Of a DNA stretch of 64,000 nt, positions 1 through 9,811 are shown one piece after another (position 1 is the stretch's first letter; each line of letters begins with the position of its first letter). Below the pieces are notes generated by a model. The model did not search any database. It was given only the letters and a program-made list of their open reading frames with translations, and was not told the origin of the DNA. The translations under genes were made by a program, and so were the position numbers. Source of the DNA: Hydrogenophaga pseudoflava (lineage in GTDB: Bacteria; Pseudomonadota; Gammaproteobacteria; Burkholderiales; Burkholderiaceae_C); contig NZ_JAVHJP010000004.1 in the NCBI RefSeq assembly GCF_031020795.1, positions 440,073 to 504,072 of the forward strand, read 5' to 3'.

Positions 1-848
1 TGGACGCCGCCTTCATCGGCGTGCCGCTGGACATCGGCACCTCGCTGCGCGCCGGCACCCGTTTTGGTCCGCGCAGCATCCGCAACGAGTCGGTGATGAT
101 CCGGCCCTACAACATGGCCACCGGCGCCGCACCGTTCGATGGCCTGCAGGTGGCCGACCTCGGCGATGTGCCCATCAACACCTACAACCTGCTCGAATCG
201 GTGCGCATCATTGAGGCGCACTACGACACGCTGCTGCCGCACAAGGTGGTGCCGCTGACGCTGGGCGGTGACCACACCATCACGCTGCCCATCCTGCGCT
301 CGCTGGCCAAGAAGCACGGCCCGGTGGGGCTGGTCCATGTGGACGCCCACACCGACACCAACGACCACATGTTCGGCGAGAAGATCGCCCACGGCACCAC
401 CTTCCGCCGCGCGGTGGAAGAGGGCCTGCTGGACTGCAAACGCGTGGTGCAGATCGGCCAGCGCGCCCAGGGCTACACCAGCGCCGACTTCCAGTGGGGC
501 GTGGACCAGGGCTTCCGCCTGTTCACCGCCGAACAGTGCTGGTACCGCCCGCTGGCCCCGCTGATGGACGAGGTGCGCCAGACCATGGGCGACGGCCCGG
601 TGTACCTGAGCTTCGACATCGACGGCATCGACCCCGCCTGGGCACCCGGCACCGGCACGCCCGAGGTCGGTGGCCTGACCAGCATCCAGGGCCTGGAGAT
701 CGTGCGCGGCTGCCGCGGCCTGAACCTCATCGGCGGCGACCTGGTCGAGGTCTCGCCTCCTTACGACCAGAGCGGCAACACCGCCCAGCTGGCCGCCAAC
801 CTGCTCTACGAAATGTTGTGCGTGCTGCCCCGCGTGCCCGTGCGCTGA
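1..848 (+). CDS. ureohydrolase (agmatinase/guanidinobutyrase family), 5' end missing
   Basis: Binuclear Mn (or Ni) ureohydrolase expected to remove urea from a guanidino compound in the cytoplasm. The reading frame is open from the window edge and codes DAAFIGVPLDIGTSLRAG before any start codon, so the true start lies upstream and the GTG at 21 is internal. All family metal ligands are visible: GGDHTITLP, HVDAHTDTND and SFDIDGIDP followed by APGTGTPE. The downstream neighbour is a paralogue, 16 bp away, sharing HGTxFRRAVEEGLLD. The motifs fit agmatinase, guanidinobutyrase, guanidinopropionase or guanidine hydrolase equally; they do not fix the substrate. It is the first visible gene of a catabolic operon that carries its own polar-amino-acid-type ABC transporter. 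Confidence 0.9.
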   Translation, partial: DAAFIGVPLDIGTSLRAGTRFGPRSIRNESVMIRPYNMATGAAPFDGLQVADLGDVPINTYNLLESVRIIEAHYDTLLPHKVVPLTLGGDHTITLPILRSLAKKHGPVGLVHVDAHTDTNDHMFGEKIAHGTTFRRAVEEGLLDCKRVVQIGQRAQGYTSADFQWGVDQGFRLFTAEQCWYRPLAPLMDEVRQTMGDGPVYLSFDIDGIDPAWAPGTGTPEVGGLTSIQGLEIVRGCRGLNLIGGDLVEVSPPYDQSGNTAQLAANLLYEMLCVLPRVPVR

Positions 849-864
849 TTCCAGAAAGCTGCTC

Positions 865-1863
865 ATGACGACCACCACGTTCCCCCAGCCGCAGGACGCC
901 GCCCAGGTGCCGCGTTTCGCCGGCCTGTCCACCTTCATGCGCCTGCCCATGGTCGAGCCCGACCGGCTGGACACGGTCGACATCGGCCTGATCGGCATCC
1001 CCTGGGACGCCGGCACCACCAACCGCGCCGGCGCCCGCCACGGCCCACGCGAGGTGCGCAACCAGTCGGCGCTGATGCGCAAGGTGCACCACGTCAGCCG
1101 CATCGCGCCGTACGACCTGGCGCGCGTGGCCGACCTGGGCGATGTGGCCCTGCCGCCCATGGACCTGATGCTGGGCCTGGACCTGATCGAAGCCTTCTAC
1201 CGCCGGGTGCACGCGGCCGGTGTGCGCCCGCTGTCGGTGGGCGGGGACCACCTGGTCACGCTGCCGGTGTTCCGCGGCATCGCCCGCCAGGGCGCGGTCG
1301 GCATGGTGCATTTCGACGCCCATTCAGACACCAACGACAGCTACTTCGGCGGCCAGCGCTACACCCACGGCACGCCGTTCCGCCGCGCGGTGGAAGAGGG
1401 CCTGCTGGACCCGACGCGCACGGTGCAGATCGGTGTGCGCGGCTCGGTCTACGACCCGGCCGACCTCGACTTCGCCAAGGCGGTGGGCATCCGCGTGGTG
1501 CAGATGGAAGAGGTGGCGGCCCGCAGCAACGAAGACCTGCTGGCCGAAGCGCGCAGCATTGTCGGCGTCGCGCCGACCTACATCAGCTTCGATGTCGACT
1601 GCCTGGACCCGTGTTACGCGCCCGGCACCGGCACGCCCGAGATCGGCGGCATGACGACCTTGCAGGCGCAGCACCTGGTGCGCGGCCTGCAGGGCCTGAA
1701 CCTGGTGGGCGCCGACGTGGTGGAGGTCAGCCCGCCCTTCGACGTGGGCGGCGTGACTTCGCTGGTGGGCGCGACCATGACCTTTGAACTGCTGTGCCTG
1801 CTGGCCGATGCGCACGCCCGGCTCGGCCGCCTGCCTGCAGCCAGCGTGGGGGCCGCCGCATGA
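865..1863 (+). CDS. ureohydrolase, second tandem paralogue
   Basis: A 332-residue ureohydrolase, complete. Metal ligands are His129 (GGDH), Asp151/His153/Asp155 (HFDAHSDTND) and Asp243/Asp245 (SFDVDCLDP), followed by APGTGTPEIGG. The N-terminal PRFAGLSTFMRLP resembles guanidinobutyrase/guanidinopropionase-type members of the family (from memory). It differs from the upstream paralogue in the active-site neighbourhood (DVDCLDPCY against DIDGIDPAW), so the two may have different substrates or form a mixed oligomer; both retain every ligand. Its stop overlaps the next start (ATGA at 1860-1863), indicating translational coupling. Function as a ureohydrolase is secure; the substrate is unknown. 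Confidence 0.92.
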   Translation: MTTTTFPQPQDAAQVPRFAGLSTFMRLPMVEPDRLDTVDIGLIGIPWDAGTTNRAGARHGPREVRNQSALMRKVHHVSRIAPYDLARVADLGDVALPPMDLMLGLDLIEAFYRRVHAAGVRPLSVGGDHLVTLPVFRGIARQGAVGMVHFDAHSDTNDSYFGGQRYTHGTPFRRAVEEGLLDPTRTVQIGVRGSVYDPADLDFAKAVGIRVVQMEEVAARSNEDLLAEARSIVGVAPTYISFDVDCLDPCYAPGTGTPEIGGMTTLQAQHLVRGLQGLNLVGADVVEVSPPFDVGGVTSLVGATMTFELLCLLADAHARLGRLPAASVGAAA

Positions 1864-2729
1864 AACTCGACCTGTTCCGTTCCCTCTGGGGCTGGCAGGG
1901 CGACTGGGCGACCTGCGCCGCCGAGGTGCGCCGCATGGGGGCCGTGGGCGTGGAGGCGCGGCTGCCCGGCGACCCCTTCGCCCAGCGCGCACTGCGCCAG
2001 AGCCTGCAGCAGGAGGGGCTGGACTACATCGCCGTGGTGTTCACCGGCGGCGACGTGGTGCCGCGCCAGGACTGGACGCTGCAACAGCACTGGGACCGCC
2101 TGCAAGCCAGCATCGGCGGCGCGCAGGCCGTGGGCGCGCGCTTCCTGAACGTGCTGCCCGGCAACGACCGCTGGCCGCTGGCGAAACAGGTCGAGTTCTT
2201 CGGCCGCGCGCAGGCCCTGGCGGATGCGGCCGGCGCGGTGTGCAGCTTCGAGGTCCACCGTGCCACCTCGCTCTACAGCCCCTGGGTCGCGCTGGAGGTG
2301 ATTGCCCAGCTGCCGCAGCTGCGCTTCACCGCCGACATCAGCCACTGGGTGGTGGTGTGCGAGCGCCTGCTGGACGACCCGGCCGACGACCTCACGCCCT
2401 TCATCGAACGGGTGCACCACATCCAGGCCCGTGTGGGCTACGACCAGGGGCCGCAGGTGCCGCACCCGGCCGCGCCCGAATACGCCCACGCGCTGACCTT
2501 TCACCGCCGCGTGTGGGAACGCATCTGGGCCGCGCAGAGCGCCCGCGGCCAGGCGGTGACCACGCTCACGCCCGAGTTCGGCCCCGACGGCTACACGCAC
2601 CTGCTGCCCTTCACCCAGGCGCCGGTGGCCGACACCTGGGGCCTGAACCAGTGGATGGCCCGCGCCGAGGCCGAGCACTTCGCCCAGTGGTCCGCCGCCC
2701 AGGCCCAACCTGTGTCCCTCGCTGACTGA
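1860..2729 (+). CDS. sugar phosphate isomerase/epimerase-like TIM barrel protein
   Basis: A 289-residue protein of the xylose isomerase-like TIM barrel (AP endonuclease 2) superfamily. Start chosen at the ATG overlapping the preceding stop (ATGA), giving [12 protein letters not shown]. Candidate metal-binding positions follow the family pattern: Glu in CSFEVHRAT, Asp/His in FTADISHWV, His in VHHIQARVG and Glu in [10 protein letters not shown] near the C-terminus. Members act as epimerases, isomerases, dehydratases or inosose-type enzymes, so the reaction here cannot be named. Position between ureohydrolases and a 2-oxoglutarate oxygenase suggests it processes the carbon skeleton left after, or presented before, urea removal (inference). 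Confidence 0.8.
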   Translation: MKLDLFRSLWGWQGDWATCAAEVRRMGAVGVEARLPGDPFAQRALRQSLQQEGLDYIAVVFTGGDVVPRQDWTLQQHWDRLQASIGGAQAVGARFLNVLPGNDRWPLAKQVEFFGRAQALADAAGAVCSFEVHRATSLYSPWVALEVIAQLPQLRFTADISHWVVVCERLLDDPADDLTPFIERVHHIQARVGYDQGPQVPHPAAPEYAHALTFHRRVWERIWAAQSARGQAVTTLTPEFGPDGYTHLLPFTQAPVADTWGLNQWMARAEAEHFAQWSAAQAQPVSLAD

Positions 2730-2746
2730 ACCCACGCCAAAACGCC

Positions 2747-3829
2747 ATGCCCAGCACCACCGCCAACTTCGAATCGCTGCCCATCATCGACATCCGCGGC
2801 CTGTTCAGCCCCGATCTGGCCGAGCGCCAGGCCGTGGCCGACCAGCTCGGCCATGCGGCCCGCCACGTCGGCTTCTTCTACGTCAAGGGCCATGGCATTC
2901 CGGCCGAACAGATCGCCGGCCTGCGCCGCGCCGCGCAGCAGCTGTTCGCCCAGGACCTGGACTGGAAGATGCGCCACCACATCGGCCTGGGCCGCGGCCA
3001 CAAGGGCTTCGTGCCCGAGGGCGAAGAGATTTATGGCACCGGCAAGCCCGACCACAAGGAGGCCTGGGACATCGGCTTCGAGGCCGCCGACGACCACCCC
3101 TTCGTGTTGGCCGGCCAGCCGCTGATCGGTGGCAACAAGTGGCCCGATCTGCCGGGCTTCCGCGAGGCGGTGGCGGCCTACTACGACAGCATCTTCGCGC
3201 TCGGCCGCACGCTGCTGCACGGCTTCGCGCTGGCACTGGGCCAGCCCGAGGACGCACTGGACCGCTACGTGACCTGTCCGCCGTCCAAGCTGCGCCTGAT
3301 TCACTACCCGGTGGACCCGGCGGCCGAAGACACGCCCGGCATCGGCGCCCACACCGACTACGAGTGCTTCACCCTGCTGCTGGCCGACCAGGCCGGGCTG
3401 GAGGTGCTCAACGACCAGGGCCGCTGGGTCGATGCGCCGCCGCTGAGCATCGACGGCGAAGAGCTGTACGTCATCAATGTCGGCGACATGCTGGAGGTCA
3501 TGACCGCCGGCGCCTTCGTCGCCACCACGCACCGCGTGCGCAAGGTGCGGCACGAGCGTTATTCCTTCCCGCTGTTCTTCGCCTGCGACTACGCCACCCG
3601 CATCGCGCCGCTGCCGGCCTTCGACCCCACGGGCGAGAAGGCCGCGCAGTACGCGCCCATCGCCATCGGCGAACACATGTGGAGCATGGCGCTGCAGACC
3701 TACCGCTACCTGCGCGAGAAGGTGGCCAAGGGCGAACTGCAGCTGCCGGCCAATGCGCGCGGCACCACCAGCTTCGGCCAGTTCAAGACGCTGGACCCGA
3801 CCCCGGCGGAGCCCGCCACGACGCCCTGA
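2747..3829 (+). CDS. isopenicillin N synthase-type 2-oxoglutarate/Fe(II) oxygenase
   Basis: A 360-residue cytosolic non-haem iron oxygenase. The Fe(II) triad is His202 and Asp204 ([10 protein letters not shown]) with distal His262 (ATTHRVRKV). The 2-oxoglutarate-anchoring Arg271-x-Ser273 follows in [10 protein letters not shown]. The N-terminal half is a DIOX_N-like domain ([10 protein letters not shown] at residues 10-19, GFFYVKGHG further on). Relatives include isopenicillin N synthase, ethylene-forming enzyme and plant amino acid/hormone hydroxylases; some plant members hydroxylate homoarginine to release guanidine, which makes the ureohydrolase neighbours suggestive. It sits 17 bp after the TIM barrel gene. 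Hydroxylation of a guanidino amino acid is only an inference. Confidence 0.9.
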   Translation: MPSTTANFESLPIIDIRGLFSPDLAERQAVADQLGHAARHVGFFYVKGHGIPAEQIAGLRRAAQQLFAQDLDWKMRHHIGLGRGHKGFVPEGEEIYGTGKPDHKEAWDIGFEAADDHPFVLAGQPLIGGNKWPDLPGFREAVAAYYDSIFALGRTLLHGFALALGQPEDALDRYVTCPPSKLRLIHYPVDPAAEDTPGIGAHTDYECFTLLLADQAGLEVLNDQGRWVDAPPLSIDGEELYVINVGDMLEVMTAGAFVATTHRVRKVRHERYSFPLFFACDYATRIAPLPAFDPTGEKAAQYAPIAIGEHMWSMALQTYRYLREKVAKGELQLPANARGTTSFGQFKTLDPTPAEPATTP

Positions 3830-3899
3830 AACCCAGTCCTGTTTGTTTCCCCGTGCCTTGCCCTTCCTTGTCCGTTCCTTTTCTCTCAGGAGTCTTGCC

Positions 3900-4697
3900 A
3901 TGTCCCCACTGACCACTTCCTTCTCCCGCACCGCCCTGGCCGCCCTGGTGGGCCTCGGCTGCCTCGCCGGCGCCCAGGCGCAGACCATGGCCCCTGGCGT
4001 GCTCAAAGTCGGCCTTGAAGCCACGTACCCGCCCTTCGAGTCCTACGACGGCGACAAGATCGTCGGCTTCGACCCCGACCTGACCGCGCTGCTGACGCGC
4101 GAGATGAAGCTCAAGCCCGCACTGACCGACACCAAGTTCGTCAATCTGATCCCCGGCCTGGCCGCCGGCCAGCACGACGCCGTGGTCTCGGGCCTGTACA
4201 TCACACCCGAGCGCCTGGCCCAGGCCGACGCCATTCCCTACGCCAGCTCGGGCGCGCTGATCATGGTCGCCAAGGACAGCAAAGTGGCGCCCAAGACCGA
4301 GAAGGACCTGTGCGGCCTCAAGGTCGGCCTGCAGGCCGGCACCTCCTGGGTCAAGCTGCTCAAGACCCTGTCGGACGACTACTGCAAGAGCGCCAACAAG
4401 GGCGCCATCACGGTGATGGAATTCCCCACCGCGCCCGAGGTGTCGCAGGCCATCATGTCCCGCAACGTCGACGCCCAGCTGGAGATCGCTGGCGCCGCCA
4501 AGATGATCGTGGAGAAGACCAAGGGCCGCGTGACCATCAGCTCGCCCGACCTGGTCTACCCGCAGACCCTGGGCATCTACGTCAAGAAGGGCAACACCGC
4601 GCTCAAACAGTCGTTCGAGACGGCGATGGCCGCGATCCGCAAGACCGGCGAATACGACGCGCTGGTCAAGAAGTACGAGCTCACGCCCGTCAAGTAA
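3900..4697 (+). CDS. periplasmic binding protein of a polar amino acid ABC transporter
   Basis: A 265-residue family 3 extracellular solute-binding protein. The chosen ATG follows a clear CAGGAG ribosome site (3887-3892) and gives a Sec signal peptide (MSPLTTSFSRTALAALVGLG, cleavage probably after AGAQA). The mature protein begins LKVGLEATYPPFESYDGDKI, the classic start of amino acid binding domains, and ends DALVKKYELTPVK. It should capture the substrate in the periplasm for the fused permease-ATPase encoded 33 bp downstream. Ligand unknown; an arginine- or guanidino-type solute would fit the operon (inference). A 70-bp gap before it with a strong ribosome site suggests higher expression of this component. 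Confidence 0.93.
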   Translation: MSPLTTSFSRTALAALVGLGCLAGAQAQTMAPGVLKVGLEATYPPFESYDGDKIVGFDPDLTALLTREMKLKPALTDTKFVNLIPGLAAGQHDAVVSGLYITPERLAQADAIPYASSGALIMVAKDSKVAPKTEKDLCGLKVGLQAGTSWVKLLKTLSDDYCKSANKGAITVMEFPTAPEVSQAIMSRNVDAQLEIAGAAKMIVEKTKGRVTISSPDLVYPQTLGIYVKKGNTALKQSFETAMAAIRKTGEYDALVKKYELTPVK

Positions 4698-4730
4698 GCC
4701 GACGCCGCCCACGCCACAAGGACGCCGCCC

Positions 4731-6278
<1,548 letters not shown>

Positions 6279-6294
6279 CCTTCACGGAGACTTC

Positions 6295-7047
6295 ATGACC
6301 CACACCCCCGAGGCCGACGAGGCCACCCTGCGCCGCGACCTGGCAGCGGCCTACCGCCTGGCCGCCCGTTTCGGCTGGGACGACACGCTCTACACCCACT
6401 TCTCGGCCCGGCTGCCTGACGGCAAGAAGGGCCAGCAGCGCTTCCTGCTCAATCCCTTCGGTCTCATGTTCAAGGAAGTCCGCGCCAGCGACCTGATCGT
6501 GGTGAACCTCGAAGGGAAAGTGGTGCAGGGCGACGCCGCCATGAACCCGGCCGGCTTCACCATCCACAGCGCGGTGCACACCGCGCGCGACGACGCGCAC
6601 TGCGTCATCCACACCCACACCGTGCCCGGCATGGCGGTGGCTGCGTGTGAACAGGGCCTGCTGCAGCTCAACCAGATCTCGGCCGAGTTCCACCAGTCCG
6701 TGGGTGTGCACCCCTACGAAGGCGTGGCCTTCAACCTGGAAGAGCGCAGCCGCATCCAGGCCGCGCTGGCCGACAACATGGCGCTCATCCTGCGGCACCA
6801 CGGCCTGCTCAGCGTCGGGCCCACCGTGGCCGACGCCTTCTGCATCATGTACTACCTCAACAAGGCCTGCGAGATCCAGCTCGCCGCCGCGCAACTGGCC
6901 AGCATCGCCGGGCCGGTCACGCGCATACCGCCCGCGCTCAGCACCCATGTGCGCAAACAGTTCCGCGGCGTGGAACACGAGCGCCAGCTGGTCTGGGCCG
7001 CGTGGCTGCGCGACCTGGACCGCAGCGAACCGGACTACCGCCTGTGA
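6295..7047 (+). CDS. class II aldolase/adducin family protein
   Basis: A 250-residue class II aldolase/adducin-fold enzyme. The start follows GGAGACTTC and lies 16 bp after the transporter stop. Zinc-ligand histidines appear as HTHTVPGMAVA and in LRHHGLLSVGPTV; an N-terminal THFSARLPDG and NPAGFTIHSAVH match the family. Members cleave or epimerise phosphorylated sugars or hydroxyacids, or act as decarboxylase-like proteins; the substrate is not readable. In this operon an aldol cleavage after hydroxylation, followed by reduction of a 2-oxoacid by the next gene product, is an economical reading (inference). Confidence 0.85.
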   Translation: MTHTPEADEATLRRDLAAAYRLAARFGWDDTLYTHFSARLPDGKKGQQRFLLNPFGLMFKEVRASDLIVVNLEGKVVQGDAAMNPAGFTIHSAVHTARDDAHCVIHTHTVPGMAVAACEQGLLQLNQISAEFHQSVGVHPYEGVAFNLEERSRIQAALADNMALILRHHGLLSVGPTVADAFCIMYYLNKACEIQLAAAQLASIAGPVTRIPPALSTHVRKQFRGVEHERQLVWAAWLRDLDRSEPDYRL

Positions 7048-8009
7048 ATGACGCCGCGCCGACCTTGCTGCTGTGCAGCGAGACCGACGACCTCTCGGGC
7101 CTGTGTGGCGAGTTCGAGCGCGCCGCCGCGCGGGACTGCCCCGGCCTGCGTGTGCGGTGCTGGACGCCGGACACCCCGACCACCGAACTGCAAAGCGTGG
7201 TCGCCATCGCGGGCTGGTTTGTGCCCATGGGTCTGCCTGCGCGCCTGCTGCGCCTGCGGCTGCTGGCCTCCATCGGAGCCGGGGTGGAACACCTGTTGCG
7301 CGACCCGCACCTGCCCCCCGATGTGCCAGTCACCCGCATCGTCGACCCGGCGCAGGCGCGCGGCATGGCCGGGTACGTGCTGTGGGCGGCCTTGCACTTT
7401 CACCGCGACCTCGATCACGTGCTGGCACAGCAGGTGCGCCGCGAATGGCGCATGCCGTCGCAGCGCCCGGTCAGCGCCTACCGCGTCGGCGTCATGGGCC
7501 TGGGCGCCATGGGCGCCGAGGTGGCCCGCACCCTGGCCGCCCATGGTTTCGACGTGCACGGCTGGGCGCGCAGGCCCGCTGCGCTGGACGGCGTGACGAC
7601 CTGGGCCGGGCCGCAAGCGATGCGCCCCTTCCTGGCGGAACTGGACATGGTGGTCTCGCTGCTGCCGCTCACACCCGAGACGTGGGGTCTGTTCGACGCC
7701 AACTGGTTCGCCACCCTCAAACCCGGCGCCGTCTTTGTCAACTGCGGCCGCGGCGAACAACTGGTGGTGCCGGCGCTGTTGGATGCCCTGCGCAGCGGCC
7801 ACCTGCGCGGCGCGGTGCTGGATGTGTTTGAACACGAACCCTTGCCGGCCGACGACCCGCTGTGGGCCGAGCCCGGCGTGGTCATCACCCCGCACATGGC
7901 CTCGTCCGCGTCCGCCGATGTGATCGCGGGGCAGATCGTGGCCGACGCGGCGCGGGTGCTGGTCGGGCAGGCGCCGCTGCACGCTGTAGATCGTCAGCGC
8001 GGCTACTGA
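7044..8009 (+). CDS. D-2-hydroxyacid dehydrogenase, GhrA-like glyoxylate/hydroxypyruvate reductase
   Basis: A 321-residue NAD(P)H-dependent 2-hydroxyacid dehydrogenase. A GTG start at 7044 overlaps the aldolase stop (GTGA) and gives VNDAAPTLLLC; upstream in-frame codons would run through the aldolase. The Rossmann motif is GVMGLGAMGAEVA. Catalytic residues appear in order: Arg in NCGRGEQLV, Glu in FEHEPLPADDPLW and His in TPHMAS. Absence of the long N-terminal catalytic-domain extension and the FEHEPLP-type loop fit the GhrA group, which reduces glyoxylate and hydroxypyruvate. Last gene of the operon; it may recycle a small 2-oxoacid released by the aldolase (inference). Confidence 0.9.
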   Translation: MNDAAPTLLLCSETDDLSGLCGEFERAAARDCPGLRVRCWTPDTPTTELQSVVAIAGWFVPMGLPARLLRLRLLASIGAGVEHLLRDPHLPPDVPVTRIVDPAQARGMAGYVLWAALHFHRDLDHVLAQQVRREWRMPSQRPVSAYRVGVMGLGAMGAEVARTLAAHGFDVHGWARRPAALDGVTTWAGPQAMRPFLAELDMVVSLLPLTPETWGLFDANWFATLKPGAVFVNCGRGEQLVVPALLDALRSGHLRGAVLDVFEHEPLPADDPLWAEPGVVITPHMASSASADVIAGQIVADAARVLVGQAPLHAVDRQRGY

Positions 8010-8189
8010 GCATCCAACGCCGGGCGCAGCGGACGAATTCTTTGGCCGAGCGCCGGCGCGGGCGTTTGCAACGGATTGAGTGACGGTTGTGCAGCGATAG
8101 CCGTCTTTCGCGGCCGCGAACTGGCTTCACGGTGTCGACCCGGAGGCGTCATTCGCGACAGAGCGAAAAGCATGATGTGTTAACAGGCC
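8010..8189. other. intergenic segment after the guanidino operon
   Basis: No coding region supported. The + strand operon ends at 8009 and the - strand lipoprotein ends at 8190, so this is a convergent junction. No strong stem followed by a T-run was seen on either strand. Confidence 0.4.
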
Positions 8190-8750
8190 CTAGTTGGAGT
8201 ATCCACTCTGGGGTTTCGCAGGAGCCGAGCCATCATCGCTCTCAACGCTCTTAATCAGCATAGATGCTGTCCCTTGTTTGGCCTCGACTTTGGTGTAGGG
8301 CGATCCGACTCCCCATCCGGTCGGGGTTTCATTCGGCGCTACAGCAATGATGAACAGCTGCGTTGCGTTGGCAGTCATGTAGCCGACCAGGTTTTCCGAA
8401 GGAAAGGTCACGCTGATCGAGTCCACCTCCGTACCCAAAAAGCTGACCTTCGGTCCCAATTGAATAGTTCCGCTGGCAGGATTGGAAATCGCACCCAAGA
8501 CGTTGTTGCAGGCTGGGTCGGAGTATGCGGTCGAATCGGAGAAGGTAGCGTTCACAGAAGTCGCCGTCGCCTTCTCAAAATTGTTCGTGACCCGTTTAAA
8601 GTAGGTCTTGCCGTCATTGCCCTTATAGGAAAAGCAGGCTGACCTCCAGGATCCGACATACCCATCGGCAGGGTCACTTGAGCCCCCACCGCAAGCGGCT
8701 AGGATCGTGAGCCCAGTCGTAGCAATAAGCGTTTTGAACAATCGATTCAT
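8190..8750 (-). CDS. hypothetical lipoprotein
   Basis: A 186-residue predicted outer- or inner-membrane lipoprotein. I chose the ATG at 8750, preceded on the - strand by GGGAGG (8755-8760); it gives MNRLFKTLIATTGLTILAAC, a signal peptide ending in an LAAC lipobox, followed by GGGSSDP. An upstream ATG would add 30 residues before the signal and is unlikely. The mature part is mostly polar beta-type sequence with no motif I recognise (FSYKGNDGKTYFKRV, VGYMTANATQLFIIAVAPNE). The gene is visibly AT-richer than its neighbours and stands alone, suggesting recent acquisition. Confidence 0.75.
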   Translation of the reverse strand: MNRLFKTLIATTGLTILAACGGGSSDPADGYVGSWRSACFSYKGNDGKTYFKRVTNNFEKATATSVNATFSDSTAYSDPACNNVLGAISNPASGTIQLGPKVSFLGTEVDSISVTFPSENLVGYMTANATQLFIIAVAPNETPTGWGVGSPYTKVEAKQGTASMLIKSVESDDGSAPAKPQSGYSN

Positions 8751-9201
8751 GAAGCCTCCCTTTGAAAAAAATACCAAACAGTAGGCGGCATGTATGAGCC
8801 ACACGCGTCTGAAATTAGTCTTGCAAAGTATTCTATTCACTCTTTAGTTGGGTTCGCGGGCATGGTCGATCCCATCAGCACATCAGCGTCAGGCCCGGCG
8901 CCATCGCACCTGTCTGAACACTTCGGTTTCCTTGCACGACGACACACGAGAGATGCACTGACAGTCAAAGCAGAAGGTTTGGAAGGGGCCAAGCTTGCAT
9001 TTGAGTTTCTCGGAAAGATCGCCGTGCAGGAGTTGATGACAAACCCCAGCGTGAACACAACCATCAACGGATTTGAGCGGTTTGTGGATCGACAGGCGAT
9101 TGACAATGACTTGCCCCCTGTAGACGTACCAATCAAAAGTGGAAGTCCGGGTGACCTGTCATCCCTACCAAATCAGCAATTCATCGACGCGCCCAGAACC
9201 C
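8751..9201. other. 451-bp AT-richer segment without a confident gene
   Basis: The first part, with an A-run near 8766, presumably holds the promoter and leader of the - strand lipoprotein. Open frames exist on both strands (+ from 8790 through 9281, - 9136 to 8837), but neither shows a ribosome site, the strong G/C third-position bias of the rest of the window or a family I recognise. The + frame contains the plausible-looking stretch LEGAKLAFEFLGKIAVQELM. It could be decayed or foreign DNA. Confidence 0.35.
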
Positions 9202-9579
9202 ATGGCTCCCCCCCTCCTGCACCTCGCCATTCCGCAACTCCCAAGCGGAGACCTGCAACGCACGGCCGACTTCTTCCGTGACCGGCTGGGTTTCACGGAC
9301 TTCAAGCTGTTTCCCGAGCACGGGCACCTCATCGTCCGGCGCGGATCGGCAGAGATCCACTTCTGGTTGGCCGCGTCGGAAGACGAGGCGCGGCACCATG
9401 GAAGTGCCAGCAGTTGCTACATCAGGGTTCAGCACGTCGAGCAGTTGCACCATGAGCTGGTGCAACTGCAAGCGCCATTTCGCTATGGCCTGACGCGCCA
9501 GCCCTGGGGCATGCACGAGATGCAGGTGGACGACCCTTTTGGCAACGCCATCCGCTTTGGTGAAGAGCTCAGCGACTGA
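9202..9579 (+). CDS. VOC superfamily protein, bleomycin-resistance/glyoxalase-like
   Basis: A 125-residue vicinal-oxygen-chelate domain protein. I start at the ATG at 9202 (MAPPLLHLAIPQLPSGDL) because it gives the canonical beta-alpha-beta start; an in-frame upstream ATG at 9139 adds 21 unlikely residues. Family features are the helix RTADFFRDRLGFTDF, the strand HLIVRRGSAEIHFWLA and the C-terminal DPFGNAIRFGEE. Members bind and sequester bleomycin-type drugs or catalyse metal-dependent reactions. The lack of an obvious metal triad and the HFWLA...CYIRV layout fit the binding-protein subgroup best. Stand-alone gene in a region of mixed composition. Confidence 0.8.
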   Translation: MAPPLLHLAIPQLPSGDLQRTADFFRDRLGFTDFKLFPEHGHLIVRRGSAEIHFWLAASEDEARHHGSASSCYIRVQHVEQLHHELVQLQAPFRYGLTRQPWGMHEMQVDDPFGNAIRFGEELSD

Positions 9580-9617
9580 GCCAATGACGCTCTTCCGCCC
9601 GATCATGTGGGCGCCCC

Positions 9618-9740
9618 ATGAGCCTCGAATGGAGTGACAGCCAGGACACGATCAACCGGCACGAGTTGCAGAACCTCTACCGCCTGGCCCCGCTGGGTGA
9701 CAAGTCGGCCGAACTGTTGCAGACGGTGTTCACGATTTGA
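9618..9740 (+). pseudogene. remnant of a GNAT-type acetyltransferase
   Basis: A 40-codon frame coding MSLEWSDSQDTINRHELQNL then YRLAPLGDKSAELLQTVFT. This resembles the N-terminus of GNAT acetyltransferases I recall from this bacterial group (LYRxAPLGDK), which normally run to ~140 residues. The frame stops at 9740, and a different frame just beyond reads FDDQAAAIARGHLGEV before another stop, as if an internal deletion joined the two ends. No other remnant is visible before the next gene. Confidence 0.4.
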
Positions 9741-9811
9741 CGACCAGGCCGCGGCCATCGCGCGCGGCCACCTGGGCGAGGTCTGAGGCAGTCCGGCGGC
9801 GCCGGGTGGCC

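Noticed and set aside
8790..9281. A + strand frame (MYEPHASEISLAKYSIHSLV...) as a real gene
   Set aside because: No ribosome site, no recognisable family and overlap with the VOC gene start; kept only as part of an uncertain segment.
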